A stretch of DNA of 64,000 nucleotides from an uncultured Prevotella sp. (GCA_900317685.1 ONHQ01000018.1:1-64000), one strand, 5' to 3'. Positions 16,406-26,442 are shown, counted from the first letter of the stretch. Notes: generated by a model from the letters alone, not told the origin. Translations and numbers: made by a program.

Positions 16406-18520
16406 TTAGTCAGCCTGCTCAGCGTCGCCTTTCTTGTCGGTGTCGGCGTGCTGGTCAGTATTTTCTGCCTGCTTCTGCTTTTCGGCAGCCTCGTGCTCGG
16501 CCTGAGCCTTCTTCACCTCGTCGGGCATATCCTCGAGTTTGGGCTCAGCAGCCTTGGCCTTTTCAGCCTCAAGCTTGTCGTTCTCTTCCATGAGCTCCTG
16601 CGAGCGGCTCACCCATGGACGCTTGCCAAAGATCTTCTCCACGTCCTCGGCATAGATGACCTCCTTGGAGAAGAGCAGCTCGGCCAGTTGCTTGTGACCT
16701 TCCTTGTGCTGCGTAAGGATGTTCTTGGCACGCACATACTGCTCGTTGATCATCTTCAGCACCTCGTCGTCCATGATCTTTGCAGTGGTCTCGCTGTAGG
16801 GGCGCTGGAACTGATACTCCTGGTTGTTGTAGTAGCAGATGTTGGGGAGCTTGTCGCTCATACCCGCATAGGCTACCATGCCATAGGCGCTCTTGGTGGC
16901 GCGCTCCAGATCGTTCATGGCGCCGGTGGAGATATGTCCTGTGAAGAGGTCTTCGGCAGCACGGCCGCCTAAGAGGGCACACATCTCGTCGAGCATCTCT
17001 TCCTTGGTGGTGATGACACGCTCCTCGGGCAGGTACCAGGCAGCGCCGAGTGCCTGACCACGCGGTACGATGGTCACCTTGACCAATGGATTGGCGTGTT
17101 CGCAGAACCAGCTGATGGTGGCGTGACCTGCCTCGTGGATAGCGATGGAGCGCTTCTCCTCGGTGGTCATCACCTTGGTCTTCTTCTCCAGTCCGCCGAT
17201 GATGCGGTCCACAGCGTCGAGGAAGTCCTGCTTGGTGACGAACTTCTTGTCGTGGCGGGCGGCGATCAGAGCGGCCTCGTTGCAGACGTTGGCGATGTCA
17301 GCGCCGGAGAATCCCGGAGTCTGGCGGGCCAGGAAGTCGATGTCGAGGCTGTTGTCGGTCTTCAGCGGCTTTAGATGTACTTGGAAGATTGCCTTGCGCT
17401 CAGCCATGTCGGGCAGGTCGACGTGGATCTGACGGTCGAAACGCCCGGCACGCAGCAGTGCTTTGTCGAGCATGTCGACGCGGTTGGTAGCTGCCAAGAC
17501 GATGACACCCGAGTTGGTGCCGAAGCCGTCCATCTCGGTGAGCAGAGCGTTGAGCGTGTTCTCGCGCTCGTCGTTGCCGCCCATGGCGGGATTCTTGGAA
17601 CGTGCGCGTCCCACGGCATCGATCTCGTCGATGAAGATGATGCACGGTGCTTTCTGCTTGGCTTGGGCGAAGACGTCGCGCACACGGCTGGCACCGACAC
17701 CGACGAACATCTCCACGAAGTCGGAACCTGACATCGAGAAGAAAGGCACGCCGGCCTCTCCGGCCACAGCCTTGGCAAGCAAAGTCTTACCTGTTCCCGG
17801 AGGACCGATGAGCAGTGCTCCCTTAGGAATCTTTCCACCTAAGTCGGTATATTTCTTTGGATTCTTAAGGAATTCCACGATTTCCTGCACTTCCTGCTTG
17901 GCGCCTTCCTGTCCGGCGACGTCCTTGAAGGTGATGCCGAGCTCTCCGGCTTTCTCATAGAGCTTTGCTTTGCTCTTGCCCACGCTGAACACGCCGCCGG
18001 CACCGCCCGTTCCGCCACCCATGCGCCGGCCGATGAACCACATCAGCACGAAGAAGATGATCAGCGGTGAGAGGTTGATGATCAGCGACATGATGTCGCT
18101 CGTCTTGGCGTTGTCGTAGCTGTAGCTGGCAAACTTGCCTTTGGCCTGCTCGGCAGCCAAGTATTTGTCGAGCTCATCGACGGAGCCGAACTCTACGTTG
18201 ACATAGGGGTCGTTGCCCGTCTGCTGCGCACTCTGCTGGAATACGTTTTGGATATACTTAGGCTTGACGTACATCTTCAGCGTGTTGTCGTTCTTGTTGA
18301 CGACGATGCGCTGAGCGTAGCCTTTTTCCACGTAAGTCTTGAAGTCACTGTATTTGGCATCCTTGCTCGTGCCCGCGGCTTGCGCCAGGGAGTCGCCTCC
18401 ACCGGTGAAGAAGAGCACGGCAAGGCCAATGAGCACGATGATGTAGATCCAGTTCATATTGAACCGGGGCATCTTCGGCTGATTGTTGCGCCTTGGAAAT
18501 TGATTGCTGTTTCTGTCCAT
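16406..18520 (-). CDS. ftsH: ATP-dependent zinc metalloprotease FtsH
   Basis: A 704-residue membrane-anchored AAA protease. Two membrane helices (about 23-42 and 148-166) flank a periplasmic domain. The AAA domain has Walker [14 protein letters not shown], Walker [12 protein letters not shown] and the second region of homology [18 protein letters not shown]. The zinc site is HEAGH. The acidic, Lys/Glu-rich C-terminal tail of about 70 residues is low-complexity. It degrades membrane and short-lived cytoplasmic proteins. It follows rsfS by 49 bases. Confidence 0.96.
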   Translation of the reverse strand: MDRNSNQFPRRNNQPKMPRFNMNWIYIIVLIGLAVLFFTGGGDSLAQAAGTSKDAKYSDFKTYVEKGYAQRIVVNKNDNTLKMYVKPKYIQNVFQQSAQQTGNDPYVNVEFGSVDELDKYLAAEQAKGKFASYSYDNAKTSDIMSLIINLSPLIIFFVLMWFIGRRMGGGTGGAGGVFSVGKSKAKLYEKAGELGITFKDVAGQEGAKQEVQEIVEFLKNPKKYTDLGGKIPKGALLIGPPGTGKTLLAKAVAGEAGVPFFSMSGSDFVEMFVGVGASRVRDVFAQAKQKAPCIIFIDEIDAVGRARSKNPAMGGNDERENTLNALLTEMDGFGTNSGVIVLAATNRVDMLDKALLRAGRFDRQIHVDLPDMAERKAIFQVHLKPLKTDNSLDIDFLARQTPGFSGADIANVCNEAALIAARHDKKFVTKQDFLDAVDRIIGGLEKKTKVMTTEEKRSIAIHEAGHATISWFCEHANPLVKVTIVPRGQALGAAWYLPEERVITTKEEMLDEMCALLGGRAAEDLFTGHISTGAMNDLERATKSAYGMVAYAGMSDKLPNICYYNNQEYQFQRPYSETTAKIMDDEVLKMINEQYVRAKNILTQHKEGHKQLAELLFSKEVIYAEDVEKIFGKRPWVSRSQELMEENDKLEAEKAKAAEPKLEDMPDEVKKAQAEHEAAEKQKQAENTDQHADTDKKGDAEQAD

Positions 18521-18569
18521 TTCTGAGGAGTAGAATTGTTATGTATGTTAGGATTGTCTTGTCTGTCGC

Positions 18570-18929
18570 TTAGTCCACGTCGGGCAGTTCGGTGAGTTTG
18601 GCGTCCTCCCAGAGGTTCTCCAGGTCGTAGAACTCCCGCGTCTCCGGCATGAAGATATGAACGAGCACGTCGACATAGTCGATCGCCACCCATTGGTTGT
18701 TACCCAGTCCGTTGACGTTTACCGGTTTTTCGCCTGCTTCTTTGCGGCAGATCTCGCCGACGCTTTCGGCGATAGCCTCCACCTGTGTGGGCGAGTTGCC
18801 CTGGCAGATGACAAAGTAGTTGGCGATGGCACCGTCGATGTGGCTGAGGTCAGCAATGACGATATGCTGTCCTTTCTTCTCTTGTATGCCCTTTGTGATG
18901 GACTTTACGAGATTTGTTGCTTCTGTCAT
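18570..18929 (-). CDS. rsfS: Ribosome silencing factor
   Basis: A 119-residue RsfS/Iojap-family protein that binds the large ribosomal subunit (uL14) and blocks subunit joining in stationary phase. Family sequence includes IVIADLSHIDGAIANYFVICQGNSPTQVEAIA and the C-terminal WVAIDYVDVLVHIFMPETREFYDLENLW. The length is complete. It is the first gene of the rsfS-ftsH-cdsA-dnaG row. Confidence 0.94.
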   Translation of the reverse strand: MTEATNLVKSITKGIQEKKGQHIVIADLSHIDGAIANYFVICQGNSPTQVEAIAESVGEICRKEAGEKPVNVNGLGNNQWVAIDYVDVLVHIFMPETREFYDLENLWEDAKLTELPDVD

Positions 18930-18981
18930 GTATCAGTTTAAACTTGGTATACCTTATTAATAATATATATGATTCGAAATG

Positions 18982-18989
18982 CAAAGATA
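18982..18989 (-). promoter_or_regulatory. -7 promoter element before rsfS
   Basis: TATCTTTG on the minus strand, about 53 bases before the rsfS start. It is the likely promoter of the rsfS-ftsH-cdsA-dnaG row. Confidence 0.55.
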
Positions 18990-19158
18990 CGTGATATTAT
19001 CGAAAGAGAGTAGTCTTTCGATGTTTATTTGATATTTTTTAGGAAGAAAGAGTGAGATATGGAGAGCATGAGAGGGTGGGAAAAGGTAGCAAAAGAGAGA
19101 AAAATACGTTTTTTATAAAAAAAGTCGGCAAAAGTTTTGGCGTTTCAAAAAAAGTCCG

Positions 19159-19166
19159 TACCTTTG
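19159..19166 (+). promoter_or_regulatory. -7 promoter element of tRNA-Gln
   Basis: TACCTTTG, with a TTTTGG -33-like element about 18 bases before it; it lies about 49 bases before the tRNA. The 285 bases between rsfS and the tRNA hold this and the rsfS promoter and no gene. Confidence 0.6.
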
Positions 19167-19214
19167 CACTCGCAATACAGAAGCAAGGGTGTTGCTTCCA
19201 AGGCAATTGAAAAT

Positions 19215-19285
19215 TGGGATATGGTGTAATGGTAACACAACAGATTCTGGTCCTGTTTTTCCTGGTTCGAGTCCGGGTATCCCAA
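19215..19285 (+). tRNA. tRNA-Gln (anticodon CTG)
   Basis: A cloverleaf folds by eye. The acceptor stem is TGGGATA/TATCCCA with discriminator A, the D arm is GTG...CAC, and the anticodon loop is TTCTGGT (CTG, reading CAG). The T arm is CCTGG-TTCGAGT-CCGGG. CCA is not encoded. A terminator-like hairpin follows. Confidence 0.92.
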
Positions 19286-19286
19286 C

Positions 19287-19329
19287 AAAAAAGTCGCTGA
19301 ATAGCTTAGCTGTTCGGCGATTTTTTTTG
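19287..19329 (+). terminator. Terminator after tRNA-Gln
   Basis: The hairpin TCGCTGAATAGC / GCTGTTCGGCGA, with an A-run before it and a run of eight or more T after it. Confidence 0.8.
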
Positions 19330-19367
19330 TGTCTGCCTCAGAGACAGAGGAAGGCAATGGGAGGGAG

Positions 19368-19387
19368 CGTCACGATATATCGTGACG
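19368..19387. other. 20-bp perfect palindrome, possible rsmD terminator
   Basis: CGTCACGATA followed by its exact reverse complement, with GGGAG/CTCCC outer arms a few bases outside. It lies just past the rsmD stop codon (minus strand). It could be a terminator hairpin or a protein-binding site. Confidence 0.5.
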
Positions 19388-19405
19388 AACAGAACTCCCC
19401 TCGCT

Positions 19406-19936
19406 TTATCGAAACAGACTGAAGTTGACGCTGCCGTAGTGGCGATGGTCGATGAAATGAGGATGCGACTCGAAAGCGTGGTCCTTGCCATGCTCCAAGA
19501 CAAAAATGCCGTCGGGAGCCAGCAACTCATGCTCGAAGATGATGTCGGGCAGGGTAGGGAGCTGTTCAAGCGCATAGGGCGGATCGGCAAAGATAAGGGA
19601 AAACTGTTGGTGGCAAGACTTGAGAAAGCGGAAGGCATCACCACGGATGAGCAGGTTGTTGTCAGCACCGATCTTTTTCATGCACTGGGCAATGAAGCGG
19701 GCATGGTCGCGGTCAGCTTCCACGCTGATGACTTGCGCGCATCCCCGTGAGAGCATCTCCAGCGAGATGCTGCCCGTGCCGGAGAAGAGGTCAAGGGCGG
19801 TGATACCGTCGAAATCAAGGTAACCACCGAGTACGTTGAAGATGTTTTCCTTGGCAAAGTCTGTGGTAGGCCTTGCCTTGAAGGTACGTGGCACGTCGAA
19901 GTGACGGCCTTTATAGATGCCAGTAATGATTCTCAT
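19406..19936 (-). CDS. rsmD: 16S rRNA (guanine(966)-N(2))-methyltransferase
   Basis: A 176-residue SAM-dependent methyltransferase of small-subunit rRNA. The start at 19936 gives the family N-terminus MRIITGIYKGR followed by RPTTDFAKENIFN. The SAM-binding motif is ALDLFSGTGSISLEMLSRG and the catalytic motif is FADPPY. A longer open frame to 19984 adds residues without homology. It follows a DUF3822 gene on the same strand, a pairing seen in other Bacteroidales. Confidence 0.94.
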   Translation of the reverse strand: MRIITGIYKGRHFDVPRTFKARPTTDFAKENIFNVLGGYLDFDGITALDLFSGTGSISLEMLSRGCAQVISVEADRDHARFIAQCMKKIGADNNLLIRGDAFRFLKSCHQQFSLIFADPPYALEQLPTLPDIIFEHELLAPDGIFVLEHGKDHAFESHPHFIDHRHYGSVNFSLFR

Positions 19937-20003
19937 TATTTTCTTTGTAAACAGAGTGAATGATGGTTGAGAACTTGAGGGCACTCAGCACGTGGGTGAA
20001 GAC

Positions 20004-20819
20004 TTATCCGAGATAGAGTGTGACCATGTCGAGGGGTATGCCCTTGATGTCGGTGATGGTGGCCCGGTTGAAGTCAGCCTTCGGGTTGATGAAGGTGACC
20101 TTGCTCAGGTATTTTTGCAGCATAGTGGTGAGCTCTTCCTTTTCACGGATGTCACCGGAGAGGTAGAGCTCGTCGGCTCGTTGGTCCATGGCGAGTTGTT
20201 TCCAGATGAAGAGAAGGAAGAAGACGGCGTCTTGCCGTTCCTTGATGGGGTATTGGTTGGAGAAGACGAAGCGGTTGCGCTCGAAGCTGAACGCCTCCAT
20301 CTTGCCATCGTGGAAGTGGGCATAGAGCTTGCGCCGGTTCGAGACGAAGCTGCGGCGGTGGAGATACATCCACACGGGACGCATGAGCGCGATGAAGCGT
20401 GCGTCGCTGTAGTGGTCCTCGACGACGAGTCGCAGGTCTTTGTTCAAGGCGAAGAGAGCCACGGCGTTGAGGTCGGGGAGGATGTTGCTTTCAATGGCAT
20501 AGCCATCGTAGCCCGTGATGGCCTGGTGATAGAGGATGTCGTTTTTGGTCTCGTCGTATTCCTCGATGGGCACAAGCACCACGGGCGTGTCCACGAGCAC
20601 CTGTGCCCGATGGGTCGGCCGCTGCAGGATGTCTGCGGTCTTGAAAGCATCGCGCAGGTTGGCGGCCATCGACACACCGCTTTTTGCCGTATATGGCTCG
20701 TAGACGATATTGTGGGGATGATCAGTGTCTGCGATGGCAAAGATGAGCGATCCCTTGCTCACGCGTATGGTCATGCGGGGTGAGAGCCCCTGTCGTGTGG
20801 TATTGTTGTTGTCTTGCAT
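20004..20819 (-). CDS. DUF3822 family protein
   Basis: A 271-residue protein of a Bacteroidetes-specific family with an actin-like (ASKHA-type) impression: ILYHQAITGYDGYAIESNILPDLNAVALFALNKDL, and a later EELTTMLQKYLSKVTFINPKADFNRA. No catalytic motif can be assigned and the function is unknown. It lies between a small membrane-anchored protein gene (3-base gap) and rsmD, which suggests co-transcription. Confidence 0.8.
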   Translation of the reverse strand: MQDNNNTTRQGLSPRMTIRVSKGSLIFAIADTDHPHNIVYEPYTAKSGVSMAANLRDAFKTADILQRPTHRAQVLVDTPVVLVPIEEYDETKNDILYHQAITGYDGYAIESNILPDLNAVALFALNKDLRLVVEDHYSDARFIALMRPVWMYLHRRSFVSNRRKLYAHFHDGKMEAFSFERNRFVFSNQYPIKERQDAVFFLLFIWKQLAMDQRADELYLSGDIREKEELTTMLQKYLSKVTFINPKADFNRATITDIKGIPLDMVTLYLG

Positions 20820-20822
20820 AGC

Positions 20823-21305
20823 TTATTCCCAGTTACCGGCGTTGTCGTTGGGTTGTGTGGTGTCGCCAAACTTCAGTCCGGGGAACCGTCCTGACTCGTT
20901 GGCGGCCTGAGTGAGGTTGTCGATGCTGTTTTTGTCGAGTCCCTTGAGATAGTCGTCGTAGGCAGCGCTACACTCCATGAGTGGTACTTGCCGTCCACTC
21001 TTGGCGATGGTCGTGGTGGCGTCGATGGTGAATCGCTTGCCGTCGGAATAGGGGATATACTGCAAGGAGTCGGCGAGCATTCCGCTCTTGATGAGCGTAC
21101 TGAAGTCTGCCGTGTAGACTCCGTGGCGTAAGCGATATTTCTCCTCGGCGGTGCGGATCTTCACTAATCGTTCCTTGACGGCTTTCTCGCGCTGCTGCTG
21201 TTGATGCTCAAAACGCATGGGCGAGCTGACGCTCAGCACGCAGAGCACAGCCAGGGCGATGGCACAGGCAAGGAGTCCATAAGTGTTTTTATGTTGAATG
21301 TTCAT
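20823..21305 (-). CDS. Small membrane-anchored protein of unknown function
   Basis: 160 residues with one N-terminal hydrophobic helix (about residues 8-27) and then a helical Glu/Lys-rich segment. The arrangement resembles a pseudopilin-like protein (helix, then EEKYRLRHGVYTADFSTL), but there is no prepilin cleavage site, so no function is assigned. The ATG at 21305 was chosen over an upstream TTG. It is the first gene of a minus-strand row with DUF3822 and rsmD and has its own -7 element at 21355-21362. Confidence 0.7.
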   Translation of the reverse strand: MNIQHKNTYGLLACAIALAVLCVLSVSSPMRFEHQQQQREKAVKERLVKIRTAEEKYRLRHGVYTADFSTLIKSGMLADSLQYIPYSDGKRFTIDATTTIAKSGRQVPLMECSAAYDDYLKGLDKNSIDNLTQAANESGRFPGLKFGDTTQPNDNAGNWE

Positions 21306-21324
21306 CTTTCTCAATAATTATTGC

Positions 21325-21362
21325 TACCTTTGCCCTACAAGGGTTTCGTAGTTGCAAAGATA
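21325..21362. promoter_or_regulatory. Divergent promoters
   Basis: TACCTTTG on the plus strand (21325-21332) serves the helicase gene. TATCTTTG on the minus strand (21362-21355) serves the 20823-21305 gene and the downstream DUF3822 and rsmD genes. Confidence 0.55.
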
Positions 21363-21416
21363 CGAAGAATTATTGTTTCATCAAAGAGAAAAGTGAAGAT
21401 AGCGCAATTTATAGAT

Positions 21417-22850
21417 ATGATCGTCGGGCAGTTTGGCTTTCAGCCCACAGCCTGCCAGCAAGCGGCGTTGCAGACGTTTGGTCAGTTTTTGGCTGACCGT
21501 CGGCCGGAGTCAGTGATGATCCTGCGTGGTTCGGCGGGTACGGGTAAGACCTCGTTGGCCGCTGCCATGGTGGGCACGCTCCATCGTCTGGGACAGAAGC
21601 TCACGCTCATGGCACCCACCGGTCGTGCTGCAAAGGTGTTCTCGCGTGGCAGCGGTCTGCCAGCCTACACCATCCATCGGCGCATCTATCGCGAACAGGC
21701 TTACCAAGGACTTGACGGCCAGTTCAATCTTAATGACAACCGCAACCACCGTATGCTTTTCGTTGTCGACGAGGCCTCGATGATCGGCGCCGGCGCACAG
21801 GGTGAGGACACCTTTGGCTCAGGCTCACTGCTCGACGACCTGATAAAATATGTCTATAGCGGTGACAACTGCCGCCTGCTGCTCATCGGCGACAAGGCAC
21901 AGCTGCCGCCGGTGGGCGAGGACGAGGCACCGGCACTCTCGGCCGACGTGCTCAGGGGGTATGGCCTCGTGGTCTATGAGTGTGACCTCGACGAGGTGCT
22001 TCGTCAGGGACAGCGGTCAGGCATTCTCTTCAATGCCACGCGGCTGCGTGACATGATCGTACGCGACGAGACCACCCTGTTGCCGCCGGTGACCTTTGAG
22101 GGCTTTGCCGACATTGTCAACCTCAGAGGCGACGAGCTTGTAGAGACGATTGCCTCAAGCTACAGTCAGGTAGGTATGGACGACACCATCGTCGTGACAC
22201 GGTCGAACAAACGGACCGGCATCTACAACCAAGGCATCCGCAACACCATCCTCGACCGCGAGGACGAACTCTGTTCGGGCGATCTGCTGATGATCGTACG
22301 CAACAACTACTACTGGACCGAGCGAGAGCAGGCTGCCATCCGTGAGAGTGTAAGCAAAGGCGAACCGGCCCAGCCATTGCCCGTGAGCTTTTTGGCCAAC
22401 GGAGATAGGGCGGTGGTGGAGCGCGTGCGCAACATCCGCGAGCTCTATGGCTTCCGCTTCGCTGATGTGTGGCTGCGTTTTCCCGACTACGACGACTATG
22501 AGATGCAGGTGACCGTGAATATGGACTCGCTGCTCACGGAGGCTCCCGCACTGACACGTGAGCAGAGCGAACAGCTCTTCAATCAAGTGATGGAAGACTA
22601 TGCTGATCTTAAAACCAAGCCAGAACGATTGCGGGCAGTGAAAAGCGATGCTTACTTCAATGCTTTGCAAGTGAAGTTCGCCTATGCTGTCACCTGCCAT
22701 AAGGCGCAGGGCGGGCAGTGGAGTCACGTTTATGTCGATCAAGGCTATATGACCGACGACATGGTCAATGCTGACTATTACCATTGGCTCTACACCGCCT
22801 TCACGCGTGCCACGGAAAAGCTCTATCTGGTCAATTGGAAGAATGGATGA
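21417..22850 (+). CDS. RecD-like ATP-dependent DNA helicase (AAA_30/UvrD C-terminal)
   Basis: A 477-residue superfamily 1 helicase. Walker A is LRGSAGTGKTSLAAAM (about residues 37-52), Walker B is FVVDEASMIG, and motif III is LIGDKAQLPPVGEDEAPALS. The C-terminal UvrD_C_2 motif reads VKFAYAVTCHKAQGGQWSHVYVD, ending YTAFTRATEKLYLV. It is shorter than RecD2 and lacks its N-terminal domain, as in the exodeoxyribonuclease V-like proteins of Bacteroidetes. Its role is probably DNA repair or recombination. The start at 21417 was chosen because the promoter element at 21325 lies inside the longer open frame. Confidence 0.88.
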   Translation: MIVGQFGFQPTACQQAALQTFGQFLADRRPESVMILRGSAGTGKTSLAAAMVGTLHRLGQKLTLMAPTGRAAKVFSRGSGLPAYTIHRRIYREQAYQGLDGQFNLNDNRNHRMLFVVDEASMIGAGAQGEDTFGSGSLLDDLIKYVYSGDNCRLLLIGDKAQLPPVGEDEAPALSADVLRGYGLVVYECDLDEVLRQGQRSGILFNATRLRDMIVRDETTLLPPVTFEGFADIVNLRGDELVETIASSYSQVGMDDTIVVTRSNKRTGIYNQGIRNTILDREDELCSGDLLMIVRNNYYWTEREQAAIRESVSKGEPAQPLPVSFLANGDRAVVERVRNIRELYGFRFADVWLRFPDYDDYEMQVTVNMDSLLTEAPALTREQSEQLFNQVMEDYADLKTKPERLRAVKSDAYFNALQVKFAYAVTCHKAQGGQWSHVYVDQGYMTDDMVNADYYHWLYTAFTRATEKLYLVNWKNG

Positions 22851-23051
22851 GGTGAAATGTCTGACCGTGAAACTTTATAAGACTGGGCCTTTACAGTCGA
22901 CTGTTTGACAGAAGCGACAAGGGAAGAATAAAGAAAGCAAACGAGCTGGGAAGCTCTGAGAAGAGAAGAAAAGCGAGAAATGTGTCTTGATGACATTCTC
23001 TCGTCCGCTTGTTATGTTACACAGTCTGTTTTTCCCTATCTGTTTACGAAG

Positions 23052-23095
23052 TAAAAAAAATCCCAAGCATGGGACTCACGTCTCAAAGCTTGGGA
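23052..23095 (-). terminator. Terminator of the DUF349 gene
   Basis: TCCCAAGC (23061-23068) pairs with GCTTGGGA (23088-23095), and a run of A on the plus strand gives the U-tract. The stretch 22851-23050 shows no gene. Confidence 0.8.
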
Positions 23096-23116
23096 CCTTC
23101 TATAATGATTGGCAGG

Positions 23117-25105
23117 TTAATTATTATCTTGACTATCGATCGCCTTGATCTTCTGGCGCACCAGCTCAGCGTCGTCTTTGAGTCGCTGCACCTTACGGTT
23201 CATCTCGTCAACGAGACTGTTGCCCTTCTTGCTTGAGATGTTCAAGAAGCCGAGATTGTTCTCGTAGGTGGCAATCTCCTGCTTGAGCTGCTCATAACGG
23301 CGGGTCAGACGACCACGCTCGTTGTCCATAGCATCCTCGCCACGCTTAGCCACGTTGCGCAGATTCTGCTTGAAGTTGTCAAGACGGCGACGGGCCACAG
23401 ACACGTGCAGATCGCTATAGATCTTGTCCAGCACATCGTGGTACTCCTTGAAGATTTTATCCTTCTCCTTGAACGGCACATGGCCGACAGCGTTATAGGC
23501 GTCGACAAGCTCCTGTACCTTGTCCTGTGCATTCTCCACGCCCTGCCCGGCAAGTTCCTTGAGCTGAGCGATGATGTCGCGCTTCTTCTGGAGGTTGGCC
23601 TTCTCTTCCGTACGTGTGCCGGCATGAGCAGCGTTGCGTGCATCGAAGAAGTGGTTGCAAGCCGTGAGGAACTCGTTCCACAGCTGGTCGCCGAGCTTCT
23701 TTGGCACAGCACCGATCGTCTTCCACTCCTTTTGCAGAGCGACAAACTTATCTCCCGTAGTCTTCCAGTCGGTGGAGTCGGTCAGCTCCTGCGCCTTCTT
23801 GATGAGTTCGCGTTTCTTCTCCGCATTGGCAGCGAACTGCTGCTTGAGTTGTTTGAAGAACTCACTCTTACGGCTGAAGAAATCATCACAGGCAGCACGG
23901 AAGCGCTCAAAGATCTTCACATTCATCTTCTGCGGAGCAAAGCCGATGGTCTTCCACTCCTGCTGCAAGGCGATGATGGCCTTGGAATGCTTCTCCCAGT
24001 CGCCGATGCCCTTGTTCTCCTCTTTGGCTAAGGCTTCCACCTTCTCGCAGAGCTCTGTCTTCTTGGCGAGGTTCTCCTCCTCCTTGGCACGAAGCTCCTC
24101 AAAGTGCTGCTGGTGCTTTTTGTTGATGACCGTGCTGGCAGCCTTGAAGCGCGCCCAGATCTGTTCACGCAGATCTTTGGCAACAGGACCGATCTCACGA
24201 TACTGAGCGTGCAGCTCCTGCAACTGATGGAAGGCGCTGACCACGTCGGGCACCTTGTCCAAAGCTTCTGCTTCCTCGCAGAGCTTCGTCTTGGCTTCAA
24301 GGTTCTTCTTGAAGTCATATTCACGGGCTTCGCGGTTGAGGTTGAGCAAGTCATAGAACTGCTCTACATAGAGCTGGTAGTTGCGCCACACCTCATTGGC
24401 TTTCTCTGGCGGCACAGACTTGATGTCCTTGAACTCCTTTTGCAGTTCTTTGAACTCATTATAGTTTTTGTTGGCCTCCTCAGGCGAGGTAGCCATTGCC
24501 TTGATCTTCTCGATGATGTCGAGCTTACGTTGCAGATTGGCCTGCTTCTCAGCCTCCTGCTCTTGGAAAGCCTTGGCACGCTTCTCCTTGATAATCTGCA
24601 TCTCAGCCTTGAAAGTCTCCTCGTCGTCATCGGGCAGAATCTGATATTTCTCAGGATCGCCACCGGCTTCGAGATAGTCTTTCTGCCGTTTCTCGCGCTC
24701 GGCAATGTGGAATCTATAGAAGGAAGACTTCAGATGCTCCACTTCTTCCTTATCGGGCTTGTCCTCGTTGCGGGCAATCTCCTTGATTCTTTCAAGCACC
24801 TCCTGCTTAGAGGCGTAGACCTTGTGAGCAGGCTGTTCAGCAGAACTGTCGCCATTCTGATTTGCTTCGGAGACCTCAGCCGTCTGTTGCTGATCCTCTT
24901 GGTTTTGGCTTTCGGCCGACTGTTCCTGGTTTGTAGACGCTTCTTTCTGCTCGGTCTCAGACGATTCTGCAGCAGGAGCCTCAGTGGCAGCCTTTGTGTT
25001 TTCTACATTCTCGTCTTGTGCCTGCACAGCATTCTGTTCGCCTTCCGTGGCTCCCTGGGCCAGGTTCTTATCCTGCTCCAAGGCGTTTTCTTGAGAGTCC
25101 ATCAT
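23117..25105 (-). CDS. DUF349 domain-containing protein
   Basis: A 662-residue, highly charged, mostly helical cytoplasmic protein. After an acidic Gln/Glu/Ala-rich N-terminal region (about 1-95), it has several repeats of the DUF349 unit, each with a pattern like LQKEWKTIGxVPxK and FxxACDxFF. Much of it is predicted coiled coil. DUF349 proteins occur widely, but their function is not established. A -7 element (TAAGTTTG) lies about 105 bases upstream. Confidence 0.9.
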   Translation of the reverse strand: MMDSQENALEQDKNLAQGATEGEQNAVQAQDENVENTKAATEAPAAESSETEQKEASTNQEQSAESQNQEDQQQTAEVSEANQNGDSSAEQPAHKVYASKQEVLERIKEIARNEDKPDKEEVEHLKSSFYRFHIAEREKRQKDYLEAGGDPEKYQILPDDDEETFKAEMQIIKEKRAKAFQEQEAEKQANLQRKLDIIEKIKAMATSPEEANKNYNEFKELQKEFKDIKSVPPEKANEVWRNYQLYVEQFYDLLNLNREAREYDFKKNLEAKTKLCEEAEALDKVPDVVSAFHQLQELHAQYREIGPVAKDLREQIWARFKAASTVINKKHQQHFEELRAKEEENLAKKTELCEKVEALAKEENKGIGDWEKHSKAIIALQQEWKTIGFAPQKMNVKIFERFRAACDDFFSRKSEFFKQLKQQFAANAEKKRELIKKAQELTDSTDWKTTGDKFVALQKEWKTIGAVPKKLGDQLWNEFLTACNHFFDARNAAHAGTRTEEKANLQKKRDIIAQLKELAGQGVENAQDKVQELVDAYNAVGHVPFKEKDKIFKEYHDVLDKIYSDLHVSVARRRLDNFKQNLRNVAKRGEDAMDNERGRLTRRYEQLKQEIATYENNLGFLNISSKKGNSLVDEMNRKVQRLKDDAELVRQKIKAIDSQDNN

Positions 25106-25209
25106 TACACCGTTTTAAGTTTATGATTCGGTTTGTCACTTGTCCCTCCCTCGTCTCTAAAAATAGACGACAAGGGAGCAGACAACACATACTATTTTCT
25201 ATTATTATG

Positions 25210-25217
25210 CAAACTTA
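25210..25217 (-). promoter_or_regulatory. -7 promoter element of the DUF349 gene
   Basis: TAAGTTTG on the minus strand, about 105 bases before the start codon, in an AT-rich intergenic stretch. Confidence 0.45.
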
Positions 25218-25292
25218 AACAAAAAAACTGTAATTCCAACAAAAACTATTGTTTTTTTACGAAAAAACTTAAGTTTGCCGCCTTTTAGTGTA

Positions 25293-26228
25293 CTAAAGAA
25301 GCCGTTTCCATTTCAAATACCACAGGCTGATAGCAGTCACGACAACAGATATGGCGATGGTGATGACAAAGCCATAGTGCGAAGTCTCAAGCCCGTTGAC
25401 AACGTTCATACCATAGAAACTGGCGATGAGCGTAGGGAACATCAGCACGATATTGATCGACGAGAGGTTACGCATTGTGGTATTCATGTTGTTGTTGATG
25501 ACGCTCTGATAGGTGTCCATCGTCGACTCCAGAATGTTGGAGTAGATGTTGGTAGTCTCGCGTGCCTGCGTCATCTCGATGCTCACATCTTCGATAAGGT
25601 CGGCATCCAATTCGTCGACTTGTAGCTTGAATTTCAGCTTCTGCAACAGGTTCTCATTGCCACGGATGGAAGTGATGAAGAAGGTCAGAGAGTCCTGCAA
25701 CCTTGACAGTCCGATCAGACTCTCGTTGTTGATCTCGCTGTCGAGGTTGTGCTTAGCCTTCTCAATGAGGGTATTGATTTGCTTCAACCGTTTCAGATAC
25801 CACACGGCACTGGAGAGGAAGAGGCGGAAGATCATGTCGACATAGTCGGTGAATCCTTGACCGCGTTTCTGCTGATAGCTGACGAAGTCGATCATCATAT
25901 TCGTCTCGTAGAAGCAGACGGTGATGGTCACATCGCGTTTATGGATGATGCCGAGCGGCACAGTAGTATAAGGTGTGCGGCTCTTCACCTCCTTGACGTA
26001 TGGGATACGCAAGATGATGAGCATCCAACCATCGTCGTACTCATAGCGGGCACGCTCATCAGTATCGCTGATGTCGCTAAGAAAATAATCGGGGATATTG
26101 AATTTGTCCACCAGTTCGCGCTGGTCATCGTCGGTGGGGCACGTTACTTGAATCCAGCAGTTGGGCTGCCACTCCTGGAGGGCGCTCAGCTTTTTCTCAA
26201 TGTTCCAATATGTTCTCATTGTAGCCAA
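25293..26228 (-). CDS. corA: Magnesium transporter CorA family protein
   Basis: A 311-residue CorA-type channel for Mg2+ or other divalent ions. A long N-terminal cytoplasmic part with alpha/beta and helical segments is followed by two C-terminal membrane helices. The selectivity-loop motif YGMNV lies at the end of the first helix, then a second helix (about 281-302) and a basic tail. The length is normal. It is a single gene with a possible TAATTTTG element at 26343-26350 upstream. Confidence 0.93.
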   Translation of the reverse strand: MATMRTYWNIEKKLSALQEWQPNCWIQVTCPTDDDQRELVDKFNIPDYFLSDISDTDERARYEYDDGWMLIILRIPYVKEVKSRTPYTTVPLGIIHKRDVTITVCFYETNMMIDFVSYQQKRGQGFTDYVDMIFRLFLSSAVWYLKRLKQINTLIEKAKHNLDSEINNESLIGLSRLQDSLTFFITSIRGNENLLQKLKFKLQVDELDADLIEDVSIEMTQARETTNIYSNILESTMDTYQSVINNNMNTTMRNLSSINIVLMFPTLIASFYGMNVVNGLETSHYGFVITIAISVVVTAISLWYLKWKRLL

Positions 26229-26442
26229 TCTCCATGATAAGATGTGTGGGGACTGACTCTCTGAGTCGAATCCTCACGTTATTACTTGAAGTTTTCCGCG
26301 TGATAATCGTCCATAAATTGATGAATATTGATTAACTGACTGCAAAATTAGGAAAAATATGCGAGCGAGCCAACGATTTAATATTCTTTTTGATGACAAA
26401 GATGATAAAAGCAAGACAAGAAGACATGCTCCTTTTTATATG

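Noticed and set aside
24104..25126. 340-codon plus-strand ORF opposite the DUF349 gene
   Set aside because: Antisense shadow of a strongly biased helical gene; no independent motif.
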